From Herbaspirillum aquaticum (GTDB taxonomy: Bacteria > Pseudomonadota > Gammaproteobacteria > Burkholderiales > Burkholderiaceae_D), in assembly GCF_002213425.1 (NCBI RefSeq), contig NZ_NJGV01000011.1, forward strand, positions 62,001 through 126,000: 64,000 nucleotides of DNA, given 5' to 3'. Shown in pieces: positions 15,872 through 24,728 of this stretch. The notes below the pieces were generated by a model. The model made no database searches. It saw only the letters and a list, made by a program, of their open reading frames with translations, and was not told where the DNA came from. The stretch's first letter is position 1. The number at the start of each line of letters is the position of its first letter. Position numbers and translations under genes: made by a program.

Positions 15872-17455
15872 TCAGCGCACGGCCAAGCCCGCCTGCCCCT
15901 GTCGACCCAGGGTGAAGATCCCGACCAGATTGACCAGCTTGTCCGCCTGCTCCTGCAGCGACTGCGCGGCGGCCGCAGCCTGTTCGACCAGGGCGGCATT
16001 CTGCTGGGTGGTTTCATCCATCTGGGTGATGGCTTCACCGACCTGTTCGATACCGGCGCTCTGCTCGTGGCTGGCGGTGGCAATCTCGCTGACGACCGTG
16101 GAGACGCCCTGGATGCTGGCCACCACTTCCTGCATGGTCTGCCCGGCCTGCTGCACCAGGTGCGTACCGGCATCGACCTTGCCCACCGAATCATCGATCA
16201 GCTGCTTGATCTCCTTGGCGGCGGCAGCCGAACGCTGCGCCAGCGAGCGCACTTCGGAGGCCACCACGGCAAAGCCGCGTCCCTGCTCACCGGCGCGTGC
16301 CGCTTCCACGGCGGCATTCAGGGCCAGGATATTGGTCTGGAAGGCGATGCCGTCGATGACGCTGATGATGTCCACGATCTTGCGCGAGGAGGCATTGATG
16401 GAAGCCATGGTCTGCACCACCTGGCCCACCACTTCGCCGCCCTGGATCGCCACCTTGGCGGCCCCCGAGGCCAGCTCATTGGCGTGCTGGGCATTGGCGG
16501 CGTTCTGCTTGACGGTGGAGGTCAGCTCTTCCATTGCGGAGGCGGTCTCCTCCAGCGAACCGGCCTGTTGCTCGGTGCGGTTGGAGAGATCCATGTTGCC
16601 GTTGGCGATTTCATCGACCGAGGTCTTGATGGAGGTGGTCGCGCCCTGGATGCCCTGCACGGTCTCGACCAGTCGGTCGCGCGTGTAGGCGACGGCCGCC
16701 ACCAGGCTGTGCTGGTCGCCGCCGCTGGTGCGGATGGTGCCGGTGAGGTCGCCGCCGGCGATCTTGCGGGCCATCTCAGCCGCTTCGGCCGGCTCGCCGC
16801 CGATGGAGCGGAAGATGTTGCGCGAGACCAGCCCGGCGATGATGGACAGCAGCACGCCCAAGGCGACCAGCACCACCACGGCCTGCACCAGGGCGCGGCG
16901 GAAGTCGGCCTCGATGTCATCGGAATAGACGCTGCAGATCAAGTCCCAATTCCAGGGCTTGAAGCGCTTGACGAAGCCCATCTTGGGACTCGGTTTGTCG
17001 CTGCCGGGGCGCGGCCACCAGTATTCGAGGAAACCCTTGCCGGCCGGCGAGGCACCGGTGGCGGCGATCATCTTGTAGAGCTCGTTGCCCTTGGCATCCT
17101 TGAAGGACAGCATGTTGCGGCCATCGAGCTTGGTGTTGATGGGATGCATGACGATGGTGGAGTCCGCACCCACCAGGGTGGCATAGCCGTCGCCGGTGTA
17201 GCGCTGGTCGCGCACGCGGGCAATGGCGCCTTGCTGGGCTTCGGCGCGGGAGAGCTTGCCGTCGGCCTCCAGCTTGGCGAAACCGGCCACGGTGGTATAG
17301 GCCATTTCGGTCACGTCCTCCAGGCCGCGCTGGCGTTCGGCGATCTGCAGGTCACGGGTCTGGTAAGCGTGCCAGACGGAGAGGAACAGCAAGGCTATCC
17401 AGGAAAACACCAGGGGCAGCCAGAGTTTTTTCTTCAGCGAGAGTCGATTCATCAT
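15872..17455 (-). CDS. Methyl-accepting chemotaxis protein with single Cache sensor
   Basis: This 527-residue chemoreceptor has a first TM helix ([18 protein letters not shown]), a periplasmic sCache_2-type domain (about 35-185: [46 protein letters not shown]), a second TM helix ([18 protein letters not shown]), HAMP, and a long cytoplasmic coiled coil. The signalling tip shows the family's [20 protein letters not shown] and [19 protein letters not shown]. sCache_2 domains often sense short organic acids. There is no C-terminal CheR-binding pentapeptide of NWETF type; it ends GQAGLAVR. The start may be either of two adjacent Met codons. Confidence 0.93.
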   Translation of the reverse strand: MMNRLSLKKKLWLPLVFSWIALLFLSVWHAYQTRDLQIAERQRGLEDVTEMAYTTVAGFAKLEADGKLSRAEAQQGAIARVRDQRYTGDGYATLVGADSTIVMHPINTKLDGRNMLSFKDAKGNELYKMIAATGASPAGKGFLEYWWPRPGSDKPSPKMGFVKRFKPWNWDLICSVYSDDIEADFRRALVQAVVVLVALGVLLSIIAGLVSRNIFRSIGGEPAEAAEMARKIAGGDLTGTIRTSGGDQHSLVAAVAYTRDRLVETVQGIQGATTSIKTSVDEIANGNMDLSNRTEQQAGSLEETASAMEELTSTVKQNAANAQHANELASGAAKVAIQGGEVVGQVVQTMASINASSRKIVDIISVIDGIAFQTNILALNAAVEAARAGEQGRGFAVVASEVRSLAQRSAAAAKEIKQLIDDSVGKVDAGTHLVQQAGQTMQEVVASIQGVSTVVSEIATASHEQSAGIEQVGEAITQMDETTQQNAALVEQAAAAAQSLQEQADKLVNLVGIFTLGRQGQAGLAVR

Positions 17456-17611
17456 GGGCGTGGAGGCGTGGTCGTTATGGGAATGGCGAACGGAACGTCA
17501 TTGGCGGGAATGACACGACCACGCGGCCCCAGCTTGCCGCCAGGCAATGCATGGCGATCCTCCCCCCATGCAGGTTACGGCTGGCAACACGCCCGCTAAA
17601 GGCCAAACTGA

Positions 17612-17629
17612 CAATTAATCGATAAATTG
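17612..17629. promoter_or_regulatory. Near-palindromic AT-rich site upstream of the chemoreceptor gene
   Basis: An 18-bp near-palindrome with CAATT/AATTG arms around ATCGAT lies in the AT-rich spacer between the dihydropyrimidinase stop and the chemoreceptor start, which read the same way. It may be an operator for the chemoreceptor. The evidence is one copy only. Confidence 0.3.
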
Positions 17630-17643
17630 TTTATAAATTCCTG

Positions 17644-19068
17644 TTAGCCAGGAATCTGCACCTTGGGCCGGGCCGGGTCCGGCAAGCCGCAGGGGAGGAA
17701 TTGCCCGCGCCCAGGGGTGCCCAGCACCTCGCCATCGCGCCAGACGATCTCGCCGCGCGAGAGCGTGAGCACCGGCCAGCCGGTCAGCGACATGCCCTCA
17801 TAGGGCGTGTAGTCCACATCGTGATGCAGCATGCTGTTGCGGACCGTGACCTGGCGATGCGGATCCCAGATGGCGATGTCGGCATCGCTGCCGATGGCAA
17901 TGGTGCCCTTGCGCGGATAGAGGCCATACATCTTGGCCGGGTCGGTGGCGGTCAGCGCCACGAAACGGTTGAGATCGATGCGGCCGCGGCCCACGCCTTC
18001 GGAAAACAGGATGGGCATGCGCGTCTCCAGTCCCGGCGTGCCATTGGGGATGTAGCGGAACGGTACCTCCTTGCCGCCCGGCTTCTTGCCTTGCGGATCT
18101 TCGTAGCGGAAAGGCGCGTGGTCGGAAGAGAAGACCGTGAACAGGCCGCTGGCCAGGCCATCCCAGACATACTGCTGGTTGGCCTTGTCGCGCGGCGGCG
18201 GGCTGCAGATGCACTTGGCGCCGTGGTAGCCGTCATCGAGATGATCAGCCGTCAGCACCAGGTATTGCGGGCAGGTCTCGGCGTGGATGCGCAGGCCGTG
18301 ACCGTGCGCCCAGCGGATCTGCTCGATGGCTTCACGACCGGAGACATGCACGATCAGGATGGGCACATCCACCAGCTCCGAGAGCGCAATGGCACGATGG
18401 GTGGCTTCGCGCTCGACCATCATCGGGCGCGAGTGGGCGTGATACTTCGGCGCGGTCAGGCCGGCCTCTTCCAGCTGCTCGGTGAGCCAGCCGATGCAGT
18501 CGGCATTTTCCGCGTGCACCATGACCAGCGCCCCTTCCCTGCGGGCCAGCGCCAGCAGGTCGAGGATCTGGCGGTCATTGAGCTTGAGATCGTCATAGGT
18601 CATGTAGATCTTGAAGGAGGTATAGCCCTCGCGCACCAGTTGCGGCAGTTCGTTCTTGAGCACCTCCTCGCTGGGGTCGCTGACGATCATGTGGAAAGCA
18701 TAGTCGATCACCGCCTTGCCGTCGGCGCGGCGATGATAATCCTCCACGGCCGCGCGCAGCGAGCCGCCCTTGGCCTGGGCCGCAAACGGGATCACGGTGG
18801 TGGTGCCGCCGCAGGCAGCAGAGATGGTGCCGCTCCTGAAATCGTCGGCCATTTTGAGGCCCTCTTCCATGGGCTGGTCCAGGTGGCAATGCGCATCCAC
18901 GCCGCCGGGCAGCACCAGCTTGCCGCTGGCATCGATCTCCTCGCGGCCGGGCGGCAGGCCCCGTCCCAGCATGGCGACCTTGCCGTCCTTGATGCCGACG
19001 TCGCATTGCATGATGTCGGAGGCCGTCGCAACGGTGCCGTTGCGGATCACCAGGTCAAAGCTTTCCAT
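17644..19068 (-). CDS. Dihydropyrimidinase / D-hydantoinase
   Basis: This 474-residue cyclic amidohydrolase opens dihydropyrimidine or 5-substituted hydantoin rings to N-carbamoyl amino acids. Binuclear metal ligands are visible: PGGVDAHCHLDQPM (HxH), the carboxylated Lys in SFKIYMTYDD, His in HAENAD and HVSGREA, and Asp in SSDHAPF. The start at 19068 (MESFDLVIRNG) is chosen because an AAAGGA ribosome site sits at the right distance; an upstream ATG would add ten residues. It follows a racemase-fold gene and an ABC transporter in one minus-strand group, so an imported cyclic ureide is its likely substrate. No N-carbamoylase gene lies in the operon, so the next step must be encoded elsewhere. 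It could be called hyuA or hydA, but the substrate is not certain. Confidence 0.9.
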   Translation of the reverse strand: MESFDLVIRNGTVATASDIMQCDVGIKDGKVAMLGRGLPPGREEIDASGKLVLPGGVDAHCHLDQPMEEGLKMADDFRSGTISAACGGTTTVIPFAAQAKGGSLRAAVEDYHRRADGKAVIDYAFHMIVSDPSEEVLKNELPQLVREGYTSFKIYMTYDDLKLNDRQILDLLALARREGALVMVHAENADCIGWLTEQLEEAGLTAPKYHAHSRPMMVEREATHRAIALSELVDVPILIVHVSGREAIEQIRWAHGHGLRIHAETCPQYLVLTADHLDDGYHGAKCICSPPPRDKANQQYVWDGLASGLFTVFSSDHAPFRYEDPQGKKPGGKEVPFRYIPNGTPGLETRMPILFSEGVGRGRIDLNRFVALTATDPAKMYGLYPRKGTIAIGSDADIAIWDPHRQVTVRNSMLHHDVDYTPYEGMSLTGWPVLTLSRGEIVWRDGEVLGTPGRGQFLPCGLPDPARPKVQIPG

Positions 19069-19182
19069 CCGTATTCCTTTCGAACAAGCGTGTATCACCC
19101 CGCGCCACCGGCATGCGCCGGGGCGTGAGACTGAAAATGAAAATGGAAAAGGCCGCCGGTGCGGCCGGTCCCTGCGTTGGTG

Positions 19183-19911
19183 CTAGCGCACGTCGCGGAA
19201 CAGGCTGCCCCAGCCGCGAATGCGCGAAGGATCGGCACCGGCCTGCTGCAGCGATTTCCAGACCACGGTGGAGATGGTGTCGTAGATCGGGATGCCGACC
19301 TCGCGCTCCAGTTCTTCCACCAGCGGTGCACCGCGCAGGTTGGTGCAGAAGATGGTGATGGCCTGCGGTTTGTCCTTGGCCACTTCATGCACCATGGCGC
19401 GCAGCTCTTGCGCCCCCACTTCGGAGAAGGAGAAATTGTCCTGCTTGCGCAGGTGGCGTTCGGACACGCATTCCAGCCCCGAGGCCGCGTAGTTCTCGAT
19501 GATGGCGGCCTGCACCTCGTCCAGGTAAGGGGTGACCAGCCCGAAGCGCTTCACGCCGGTGAGATCGAAGATCTCGTTCAAGGCCAGCACGGAAGTACAG
19601 GCCGGGATGCCGGTGGCTTCGGTGATGCGGCGGCACAGGCGTTCATCGGCATCGAAACCCAGCCAGCCCGAGGAGGTCCCGTTCCAGGCGATGCTGCCGA
19701 CCTTGGCATGCGAGAGCAGTTCGGCGGCGCGCAGGATTTCGCTGTCATCGAACTGGGCCAGCGCCTGGTTGGACAGCGCGATCTCGGTCACGCGGAAGCG
19801 GCCGAAGTGGGCGCTGGCTTCAGGGATATCAGCCAGCATGGCGGTGGTGACCGGCTCCAGCGTGGTGTTGGAGGACGGCGTGAGCATGCCGAGCAGGGTG
19901 CGGGGGATCAT
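19183..19911 (-). CDS. Asp/Glu racemase-fold enzyme with a single active-site Cys (arylmalonate decarboxylase / maleate isomerase-like)
   Basis: This 242-residue protein of the aspartate/glutamate racemase superfamily starts PRTLLGMLTPSSNTTLEPV. Racemases of the fold use two Cys, in a CNT/CTS motif of each half. Here the first position reads SIAWNGTSSGW, with Gly-Thr-Ser and no Cys, and the second is IFCTNLRGAP, with Cys. This one-Cys arrangement is seen in arylmalonate decarboxylase, whereas hydantoin racemase and maleate isomerase have two. It lies between the dihydropyrimidinase and ABC transporter genes. It may act on the substrate or product of the hydantoinase, but whether by racemisation, decarboxylation or isomerisation cannot be told from sequence. 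Confidence 0.75.
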   Translation of the reverse strand: MIPRTLLGMLTPSSNTTLEPVTTAMLADIPEASAHFGRFRVTEIALSNQALAQFDDSEILRAAELLSHAKVGSIAWNGTSSGWLGFDADERLCRRITEATGIPACTSVLALNEIFDLTGVKRFGLVTPYLDEVQAAIIENYAASGLECVSERHLRKQDNFSFSEVGAQELRAMVHEVAKDKPQAITIFCTNLRGAPLVEELEREVGIPIYDTISTVVWKSLQQAGADPSRIRGWGSLFRDVR

Positions 19912-19922
19912 GGGGTTTCCTT

Positions 19923-20714
19923 TCAGGCGGCCAGCAGGGCAGCGTCAGCATGGGCCAGCGCCGATTCCTCGCGGATCAGGCTCAGCACGTGGCGTTTGTA
20001 CTGGTTGAATTCGGGTGTGGTGGTATCGCGCGGACGCGGCAGGTCGATGTCGATCAGCTCGCGCATGCGGCCCGGGCGATGCGTCATCACGGCCACCTTG
20101 GTGGCCAGGATCAGGGCTTCGTCGACGCTATGGGTGACGAAGACGATGGTGCCTTCGTAGCGCTGCCACAAGGCCACCAGTTCTTCCTGCATCTCCATCT
20201 TGGTCTGTGCATCGAGTGCGGCGAAGGGTTCGTCCATCAGGATCACCGAGGGGTTCTGCAGCAGCGCGCGCGCAATGCCCACACGCTGTGCCATGCCGCC
20301 CGAGAGTTCGCTCGGATAGTGGTTCTCGAAACCCTTGAGCTTGACCGTCTCGATGAAAGGCTGCGCCGCCGCGCGCCGCTCGGCTGCGCTCTTGCCCTGC
20401 AGCTTGAGCGAGAAGGCGACGTTGTCCCATACCGGCAGCCAGGGCATGAGGTTGGCCTGCTGGAACACCATGCCGCGATCGGCACCGGGGCCGGTGATGG
20501 GCTTGCCGGCGACCGTGACCACGCCGCTGGTCGGGAACTCGAAGCCGGCGATCATGTTCAGCAACGTGGACTTGCCGCAACCGGAGGGGCCGAGCAGGCA
20601 GAGGAATTCCTTCTTCTCCAGGCGCAGGCTCACGTGGTCGATGGCCAGCATGTCGGTGCCGCGCTTGCGGTCCTTGAAGACCTTGACGATATCGTTCAGT
20701 TCGATGAATGCCAT
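19923..20714 (-). CDS. ABC transporter ATP-binding protein (SsuB/TauB type)
   Basis: This 263-residue cytoplasmic ATPase belongs to the nitrate/sulfonate/taurine uptake family. It has Walker [10 protein letters not shown] near residue 41, the signature LSGGMAQRVGIARAL, Walker B VILMDEPFAALDAQTK and the switch His in FVTHSVDEAL. The Q-loop reads VFQQANLMPW. Its gene is 11 bp from the racemase-fold gene and 32 bp after the permease gene. It powers uptake of the hydantoinase-linked substrate together with the two following gene products. Confidence 0.93.
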   Translation of the reverse strand: MAFIELNDIVKVFKDRKRGTDMLAIDHVSLRLEKKEFLCLLGPSGCGKSTLLNMIAGFEFPTSGVVTVAGKPITGPGADRGMVFQQANLMPWLPVWDNVAFSLKLQGKSAAERRAAAQPFIETVKLKGFENHYPSELSGGMAQRVGIARALLQNPSVILMDEPFAALDAQTKMEMQEELVALWQRYEGTIVFVTHSVDEALILATKVAVMTHRPGRMRELIDIDLPRPRDTTTPEFNQYKRHVLSLIREESALAHADAALLAA

Positions 20715-20746
20715 GATGCGATGTCCTTGATCGTTGAGGTGCTGGT

Positions 20747-21562
20747 TCAGGCCTTGCCCTGCACGGTGGCCACGTGCTGCCAGCGCAGCATGGAATGCAT
20801 GATCTGCTTGAGGATCCAGTCCGCCAGGAAACCGAGCAGGCCGATGCTGATCATCGCCGCGATCACCAGGTCATAGCGCAGGAAGTAATACGAATCCCAC
20901 AGCGCATAGCCGAGCCCGCTCTTGACGGCCACCATCTCGGCGGTGACGGTGAGCATCCAGGCGCTGCCGATGCCGATGCGCAGGCCCGCAAAGATGCTGG
21001 GCATGGCCGCCGGCAGGATCACGAAGCGCAGCAGCTGGCCCTGCTTTGCACCGGCCATGGCGGCCGCGCGCAGCAGGTTGCGGTCGGCGGTTTTGACGCC
21101 GTGGACGGTATTCATCAGGATAGGGAAGAACGCCCCCAGGAACACCAGGAAGATGGCCGGCTTGTTGGCGATGCCGAACCAGATGATGGCCAGCGGAATC
21201 CACGACACCGGCGGAATCGGCCGCAGCATCTGCACCGTCGGTTCGATGGTGCGCTCGACCCAGCGCCACCAGCCGATGGCCACGCCCAGGGCGATGCCCG
21301 AGAGCGCGGCGATGAGGTAGCCCGCGGTCACGCGCAGGCAGCTGGCCATGGCGTCGTAGATCCATTTGCCGCTGCTGTCCTGGGCGGCTTCGTTGATGCC
21401 GAAGATCCAGTCCATCCAGGTGGCGAACACCCGCGAGGGTGCCGGCAGCAGGGAGGCCGGAATCACGCCCGAGCGGGAGAAGGCCTCCCAGAACAGCACC
21501 AGCAACAGCGGCACCGCAAAGCGCCACTTGGCTTCCGACAGGGATTGTTTCCATCCGCTCAT
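20747..21562 (-). CDS. ABC transporter permease (SsuC/TauC type)
   Basis: This 271-residue inner membrane permease has about six helices. The cytoplasmic EAA-type coupling loop is visible as AAAMAGAKQGQLLRFVILPAAMPSIFAGLRI. The ATG at 21562 is preceded by GAAGGA at the right distance, so it is preferred to the codon at 21598, which would overlap the binding-protein gene. It partners the ATPase and the periplasmic protein encoded on either side. Confidence 0.92.
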   Translation of the reverse strand: MSGWKQSLSEAKWRFAVPLLLVLFWEAFSRSGVIPASLLPAPSRVFATWMDWIFGINEAAQDSSGKWIYDAMASCLRVTAGYLIAALSGIALGVAIGWWRWVERTIEPTVQMLRPIPPVSWIPLAIIWFGIANKPAIFLVFLGAFFPILMNTVHGVKTADRNLLRAAAMAGAKQGQLLRFVILPAAMPSIFAGLRIGIGSAWMLTVTAEMVAVKSGLGYALWDSYYFLRYDLVIAAMISIGLLGFLADWILKQIMHSMLRWQHVATVQGKA

Positions 21563-21594
21563 GTTGATTCCTTCAATACTGGTGGGGTGCTGGA

Positions 21595-22635
21595 TCAATA
21601 ACCCAGTTCGGTCTTGGGCTTGCCGGTCACGCTCATCAGGAAGCTGTAGTCCATGTTCTTCTCGGCCAGCGCAGACACGTCGGTGGAAACGTATTTCAGG
21701 TCTTTCATCATCCCGGCGATGGCCTTGGTTTGCGTGCGGTACATGCGGTAGTCGGGATAGGCATTGTTGAGGGCTTCGGTGGCGATCTTGGGATCCAGGC
21801 CGGTGCCCTTGACGATGCTGTTGATCCAGCCCTGCTTGTCCTTCTGCAGGACATCCACCAGCTTGACCACTGCTGCCACCGTTTCCTTGACCGCAGCCGG
21901 TTGCTCCTTGATGACATCCGAACGCGTGACGATCAGGTTGGTCAGGCGCCCGGCCGCCTGGTCATACGGATACGCAAAATGCTTGCCAACCCCGGTCATG
22001 CGGATCTGCGACGCGAAGGGTTCGACCGAACAGATCAGTTCCACTTCACCGCGCGAGAGTGCAGCGGCGTGATCGGAAGGATTGGGGATGTTGACGAACT
22101 GCACGTCCTTGGAGGGATCGATGCCGTGACCGGCCAGTTCGCCCCGCATGTGCAGGTCCTGCGCATTGCCGCGCGAGGCGGCGATGCGGAAGGGCTTGCC
22201 TTCGGCCTTGTATTGCGCGATCAGCTTCTTGAGACCGGCCCAGTCATCCGAGGCCAGCTTGCTGTCCTTGCCCACCAGCATCTCCGAGCCGCCATTGACC
22301 TGGCCCGACACGGCCACCAGGTCAAAGCCCTTGTCCAATCCGCTGACGTAGGCCAGGTAGGTGACCTGGGCGATGTCCACGCTCTTGGACACCAGCGCGG
22401 TCAGGGCATCGCTGCCGGCGGTGAAGTTGATGCCTTCGATCTCCACGTTCTGGGCCAGCCCCGGCACCATGGCCATGGACATGCAATGCGCACACTTGGC
22501 GTAGGCCAGCTTGATCTTGGGCTTGGCCTGGGCCATGGCCGAACCGGCGCCCAAGGTACTGCAGGCCACGAGGCCGGCCAGGGCAAGCGCCTTGAAGAAC
22601 AGGCCGGAGGGGGACTTGCGGACTTGCTGTTGCAT
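21595..22635 (-). CDS. ABC transporter periplasmic binding protein with N-terminal CxxC
   Basis: This 346-residue NMT1/SsuA-like solute-binding protein starts at 22635 after a good GGGAGA ribosome site. The signal peptide (LFFKALALAGLVACSTLGAGSAMAQ) is followed by the mature protein. Its first strand, KIKLAYAKCAHCMSMAMVPG, carries a CAHC motif exactly where family members begin the ligand cleft (compare the usual KVRLGYQP...). It is the promoter-proximal gene of the hydantoinase group and lies beside a GntR gene with twin operators. The Cys pair could be a disulfide, bind metal, or shape specificity. The ligand is unknown, probably a ureide or hydantoin by context. Confidence 0.9.
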   Translation of the reverse strand: MQQQVRKSPSGLFFKALALAGLVACSTLGAGSAMAQAKPKIKLAYAKCAHCMSMAMVPGLAQNVEIEGINFTAGSDALTALVSKSVDIAQVTYLAYVSGLDKGFDLVAVSGQVNGGSEMLVGKDSKLASDDWAGLKKLIAQYKAEGKPFRIAASRGNAQDLHMRGELAGHGIDPSKDVQFVNIPNPSDHAAALSRGEVELICSVEPFASQIRMTGVGKHFAYPYDQAAGRLTNLIVTRSDVIKEQPAAVKETVAAVVKLVDVLQKDKQGWINSIVKGTGLDPKIATEALNNAYPDYRMYRTQTKAIAGMMKDLKYVSTDVSALAEKNMDYSFLMSVTGKPKTELGY

Positions 22636-22941
22636 GGTTTTCTCCCAGGTGGACAATCGGAATGAATTATTTTGTGACAATCCTGATTTCTATTGCCACC
22701 GTTTATGCAAAGCCTGTGCCAGCCGTGAAAGCGGATGTCGCAGCGCTTGGGAAAGCGCCTCAAACCCCTTTCGCATGGCGGGTTCTGGGAATTTTCCGCG
22801 ATTGTCATTGCCGACGAGAAACAGGGGAGTCCGCACCAAAGCAAGCCAATTCCGCCAAGCCGGGGCACAACTTCGCCCCGCAAGAGTGCAACAGTAGGCA
22901 GCCAATTTTGTGACAATCAAATCCCACAATTTTCCGCTATC
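22636..22941. promoter_or_regulatory. Divergent hydantoinase operon / gntR control region with twin GntR operators
   Basis: The 13-mer TTTTGTGACAATC occurs twice in the same orientation, at 22670-22682 and 22906-22918. Its core TTGT-N-ACAA is palindromic, the usual form of FadR/FCD-type GntR operators. One copy is 35 bp from the binding-protein start and the other 24 bp before the gntR start. The 223 bp between them hold no gene. Confidence 0.7.
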
Positions 22942-23739
22942 ATGACGGGCAAACCAATGCCACTACAGAGACCCATGCGCCCGACTCCCGCCAGCAGCCC
23001 TCGCAAGAAACACAGCAAGCACGAGCATCCGGACAACAGCCCCCTGCCCGGCCAGGCCTTCAGCGTGCGACCGCTGGCGGGGGATGCGATCTATGAGCGC
23101 ATCGTCGGCGCCATCATGGAACACCGCCTCACGCCCGGCACCAAGCTGGTCGAGGAGAAACTGGCCGGTATCTTCGGCGTGAACCGTACGCGGGTGCGTG
23201 AGGTGCTGGCGCGGCTGGCGCATGAGGGCCTGATCACGACCATTCCCAATCGCGGTGCCTTCGTGGCCAGCCCGACGCCGGAAGAGGCACGCAACATCTT
23301 TGCCGCGCGCCGCATGCTGGAACCGGCTCTGCTGCGCCATCTTTGCGAGCACACGCGTCCTGAACACATCGCGCTGCTGCGCGCCCACGTGGCCGAGGAA
23401 GCGCAGGCGCGCGCCAACAACGACCGCCGCGCCATCATCCGGCTGTCGGGCGAATTCCACATCCGCATCGCCGACATGGTGGACAACCCGGTGATGAGCA
23501 AGATGATGCGCGAGCTGGCATCGCTGACCTGTCTCATCATCGTGCTGTACGATTCGCCGACGGTGCCGGCCTGCACCCACGACGACCATGGCGACATCAT
23601 CGATGCCATCTCCGCCGGCCGTACCGAAGAGGCGGTGGAGACCATGCTGGCGCACCTGCACCACATTGAAAGCGTGCTCGACATGTCCGCGCCGCAGGGT
23701 GAGGATGAAGACCTCGAGGCGTTGCTGGGGATGGTCTAG
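22942..23739 (+). CDS. GntR-family regulator, FCD subfamily
   Basis: This regulator of about 265 residues has a winged helix (AIYERIVGAIMEHRLTPGTKLVEEKLAGIFGVNRTRVREVLARL) and an FCD all-helical effector domain with metal-binding-type residues (EFHIRIADMVDN, DDHGDIIDAI). The start is uncertain between ATG at 22942 and 22975; further upstream the frame is not protein-like. It is divergent from the ABC-hydantoinase operon and almost surely represses it through the twin sites. The C-terminus ends acidic (GEDEDLEALLGMV). Confidence 0.88.
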   Translation: MTGKPMPLQRPMRPTPASSPRKKHSKHEHPDNSPLPGQAFSVRPLAGDAIYERIVGAIMEHRLTPGTKLVEEKLAGIFGVNRTRVREVLARLAHEGLITTIPNRGAFVASPTPEEARNIFAARRMLEPALLRHLCEHTRPEHIALLRAHVAEEAQARANNDRRAIIRLSGEFHIRIADMVDNPVMSKMMRELASLTCLIIVLYDSPTVPACTHDDHGDIIDAISAGRTEEAVETMLAHLHHIESVLDMSAPQGEDEDLEALLGMV

Positions 23740-23836
23740 CGCCTTCCCCCTGCACGCGGGGCTCGCTTGAGTTAGTCTTCCGAGAAAGCCCGGCGCGACC
23801 ATGATACGGGCGCCCATCACCTGTGGAGACCAGACC

Positions 23837-24619
23837 ATGCAAGAGGCAAGCCAGGACCTGCTGCTACGCCATGATGCGCAGGGCATCACCACCCTCACCC
23901 TGAACCGCCCGGCGCAATTCAATGCGCTCTCGGAAGCCATGCTGGCGGCGCTGCAGGCGCAGCTCGATGCGCTGGAGCAGGACCCGCAGGTACGCTGCGT
24001 GATCCTGGCCGCCAACGGCCGCGCCTTCTGCGCCGGCCACGACCTGCGCGAGATGCGTGCCACGCCCGAGCAGGCGTATTACCAGCAATTGTTTGATCGT
24101 TGCAGCCGCCTGATGCAGTCCTTGCGTGCGCTGCCGGTACCCGTCATCGCCAAGGTGCAGGGACTGGCCACGGCGGCCGGCTGCCAGATGGTGGCTGCCT
24201 GCGACCTGGCGGTGGCCAGCGAGGGGGCGCGCTTTGCGGTCTCGGGCATCAACGTTGGCTTGTTCTGTTCCACCCCGGCGGTGGCCTTGACGCGCAACCT
24301 GCCGATCAAGCGCGCCTTCGAGATGCTGGTCACGGGCAAATTCATCGATGCCGACACGGCCGCGCAATGGGGGCTCATCAACCAGGCGGTGCGCGCGGAC
24401 GAACTCGATGCGGCCACCGAAGCGCTGGCGCGGGAGATCTGCAGCAAGCCTGCCATCTCGATTGCGCGCGGCAAGGGCATGGTGTACCGCCAGCAGATGA
24501 TGGCGCTGCCTGATGCTTACGCCCATGCAGCCGAGGTGATGGCCTGCAACATCATGGATGCGGAGGCGATGGAGGGGATACAGGCGTTTCTGGAAAAGCG
24601 GGCGCCGCAGTGGCAATGA
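23837..24619 (+). CDS. Enoyl-CoA hydratase/isomerase family protein
   Basis: This 260-residue crotonase-fold protein has the oxyanion-hole segments GRAFCAGHDLREM (first) and KVQGLATAAGCQMVAACDLAVAS (second). The usual catalytic Glu positions are not both evident: the stretch after the second oxyanion loop reads FAVSGINVGLFCSTPAVALTRNL, so the reaction may not be a classical hydration. It resembles the ECHDC3-like group. A TGGAGA ribosome site supports the ATG at 23837 over an upstream one at 23801. It stands alone between the GntR gene and the porin cluster, and the pathway is unknown. Confidence 0.85.
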   Translation: MQEASQDLLLRHDAQGITTLTLNRPAQFNALSEAMLAALQAQLDALEQDPQVRCVILAANGRAFCAGHDLREMRATPEQAYYQQLFDRCSRLMQSLRALPVPVIAKVQGLATAAGCQMVAACDLAVASEGARFAVSGINVGLFCSTPAVALTRNLPIKRAFEMLVTGKFIDADTAAQWGLINQAVRADELDAATEALAREICSKPAISIARGKGMVYRQQMMALPDAYAHAAEVMACNIMDAEAMEGIQAFLEKRAPQWQ

Positions 24620-24630
24620 CCTGGTGCTTC

Positions 24631-24674
24631 TTTACATGAAGTTTACGGGACCGGGTTCAAGTTTTACCAGGATT
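24631..24674 (+). promoter_or_regulatory. Triple TTTAC element before the TorF-porin genes (putative KdpE site)
   Basis: TTTAC occurs at 24631, 24642 and 24663, that is with 11- and 21-bp steps, and ends in TTTACC-A-GGATT. The same three repeats with the same steps and the same GGATT tail lie before the kdp operon (35341-35298, minus). By eye 29 of 44 positions agree. E. coli KdpE binds two TTTA-type half sites 11 bp apart. The porin ATG is 62 bp downstream. Confidence 0.6.
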
Positions 24675-24728
24675 AAACACCGGCGATTCTAAGCTTGCGG
24701 CTCTTCAACCCACGGAGCCACCAGCATC

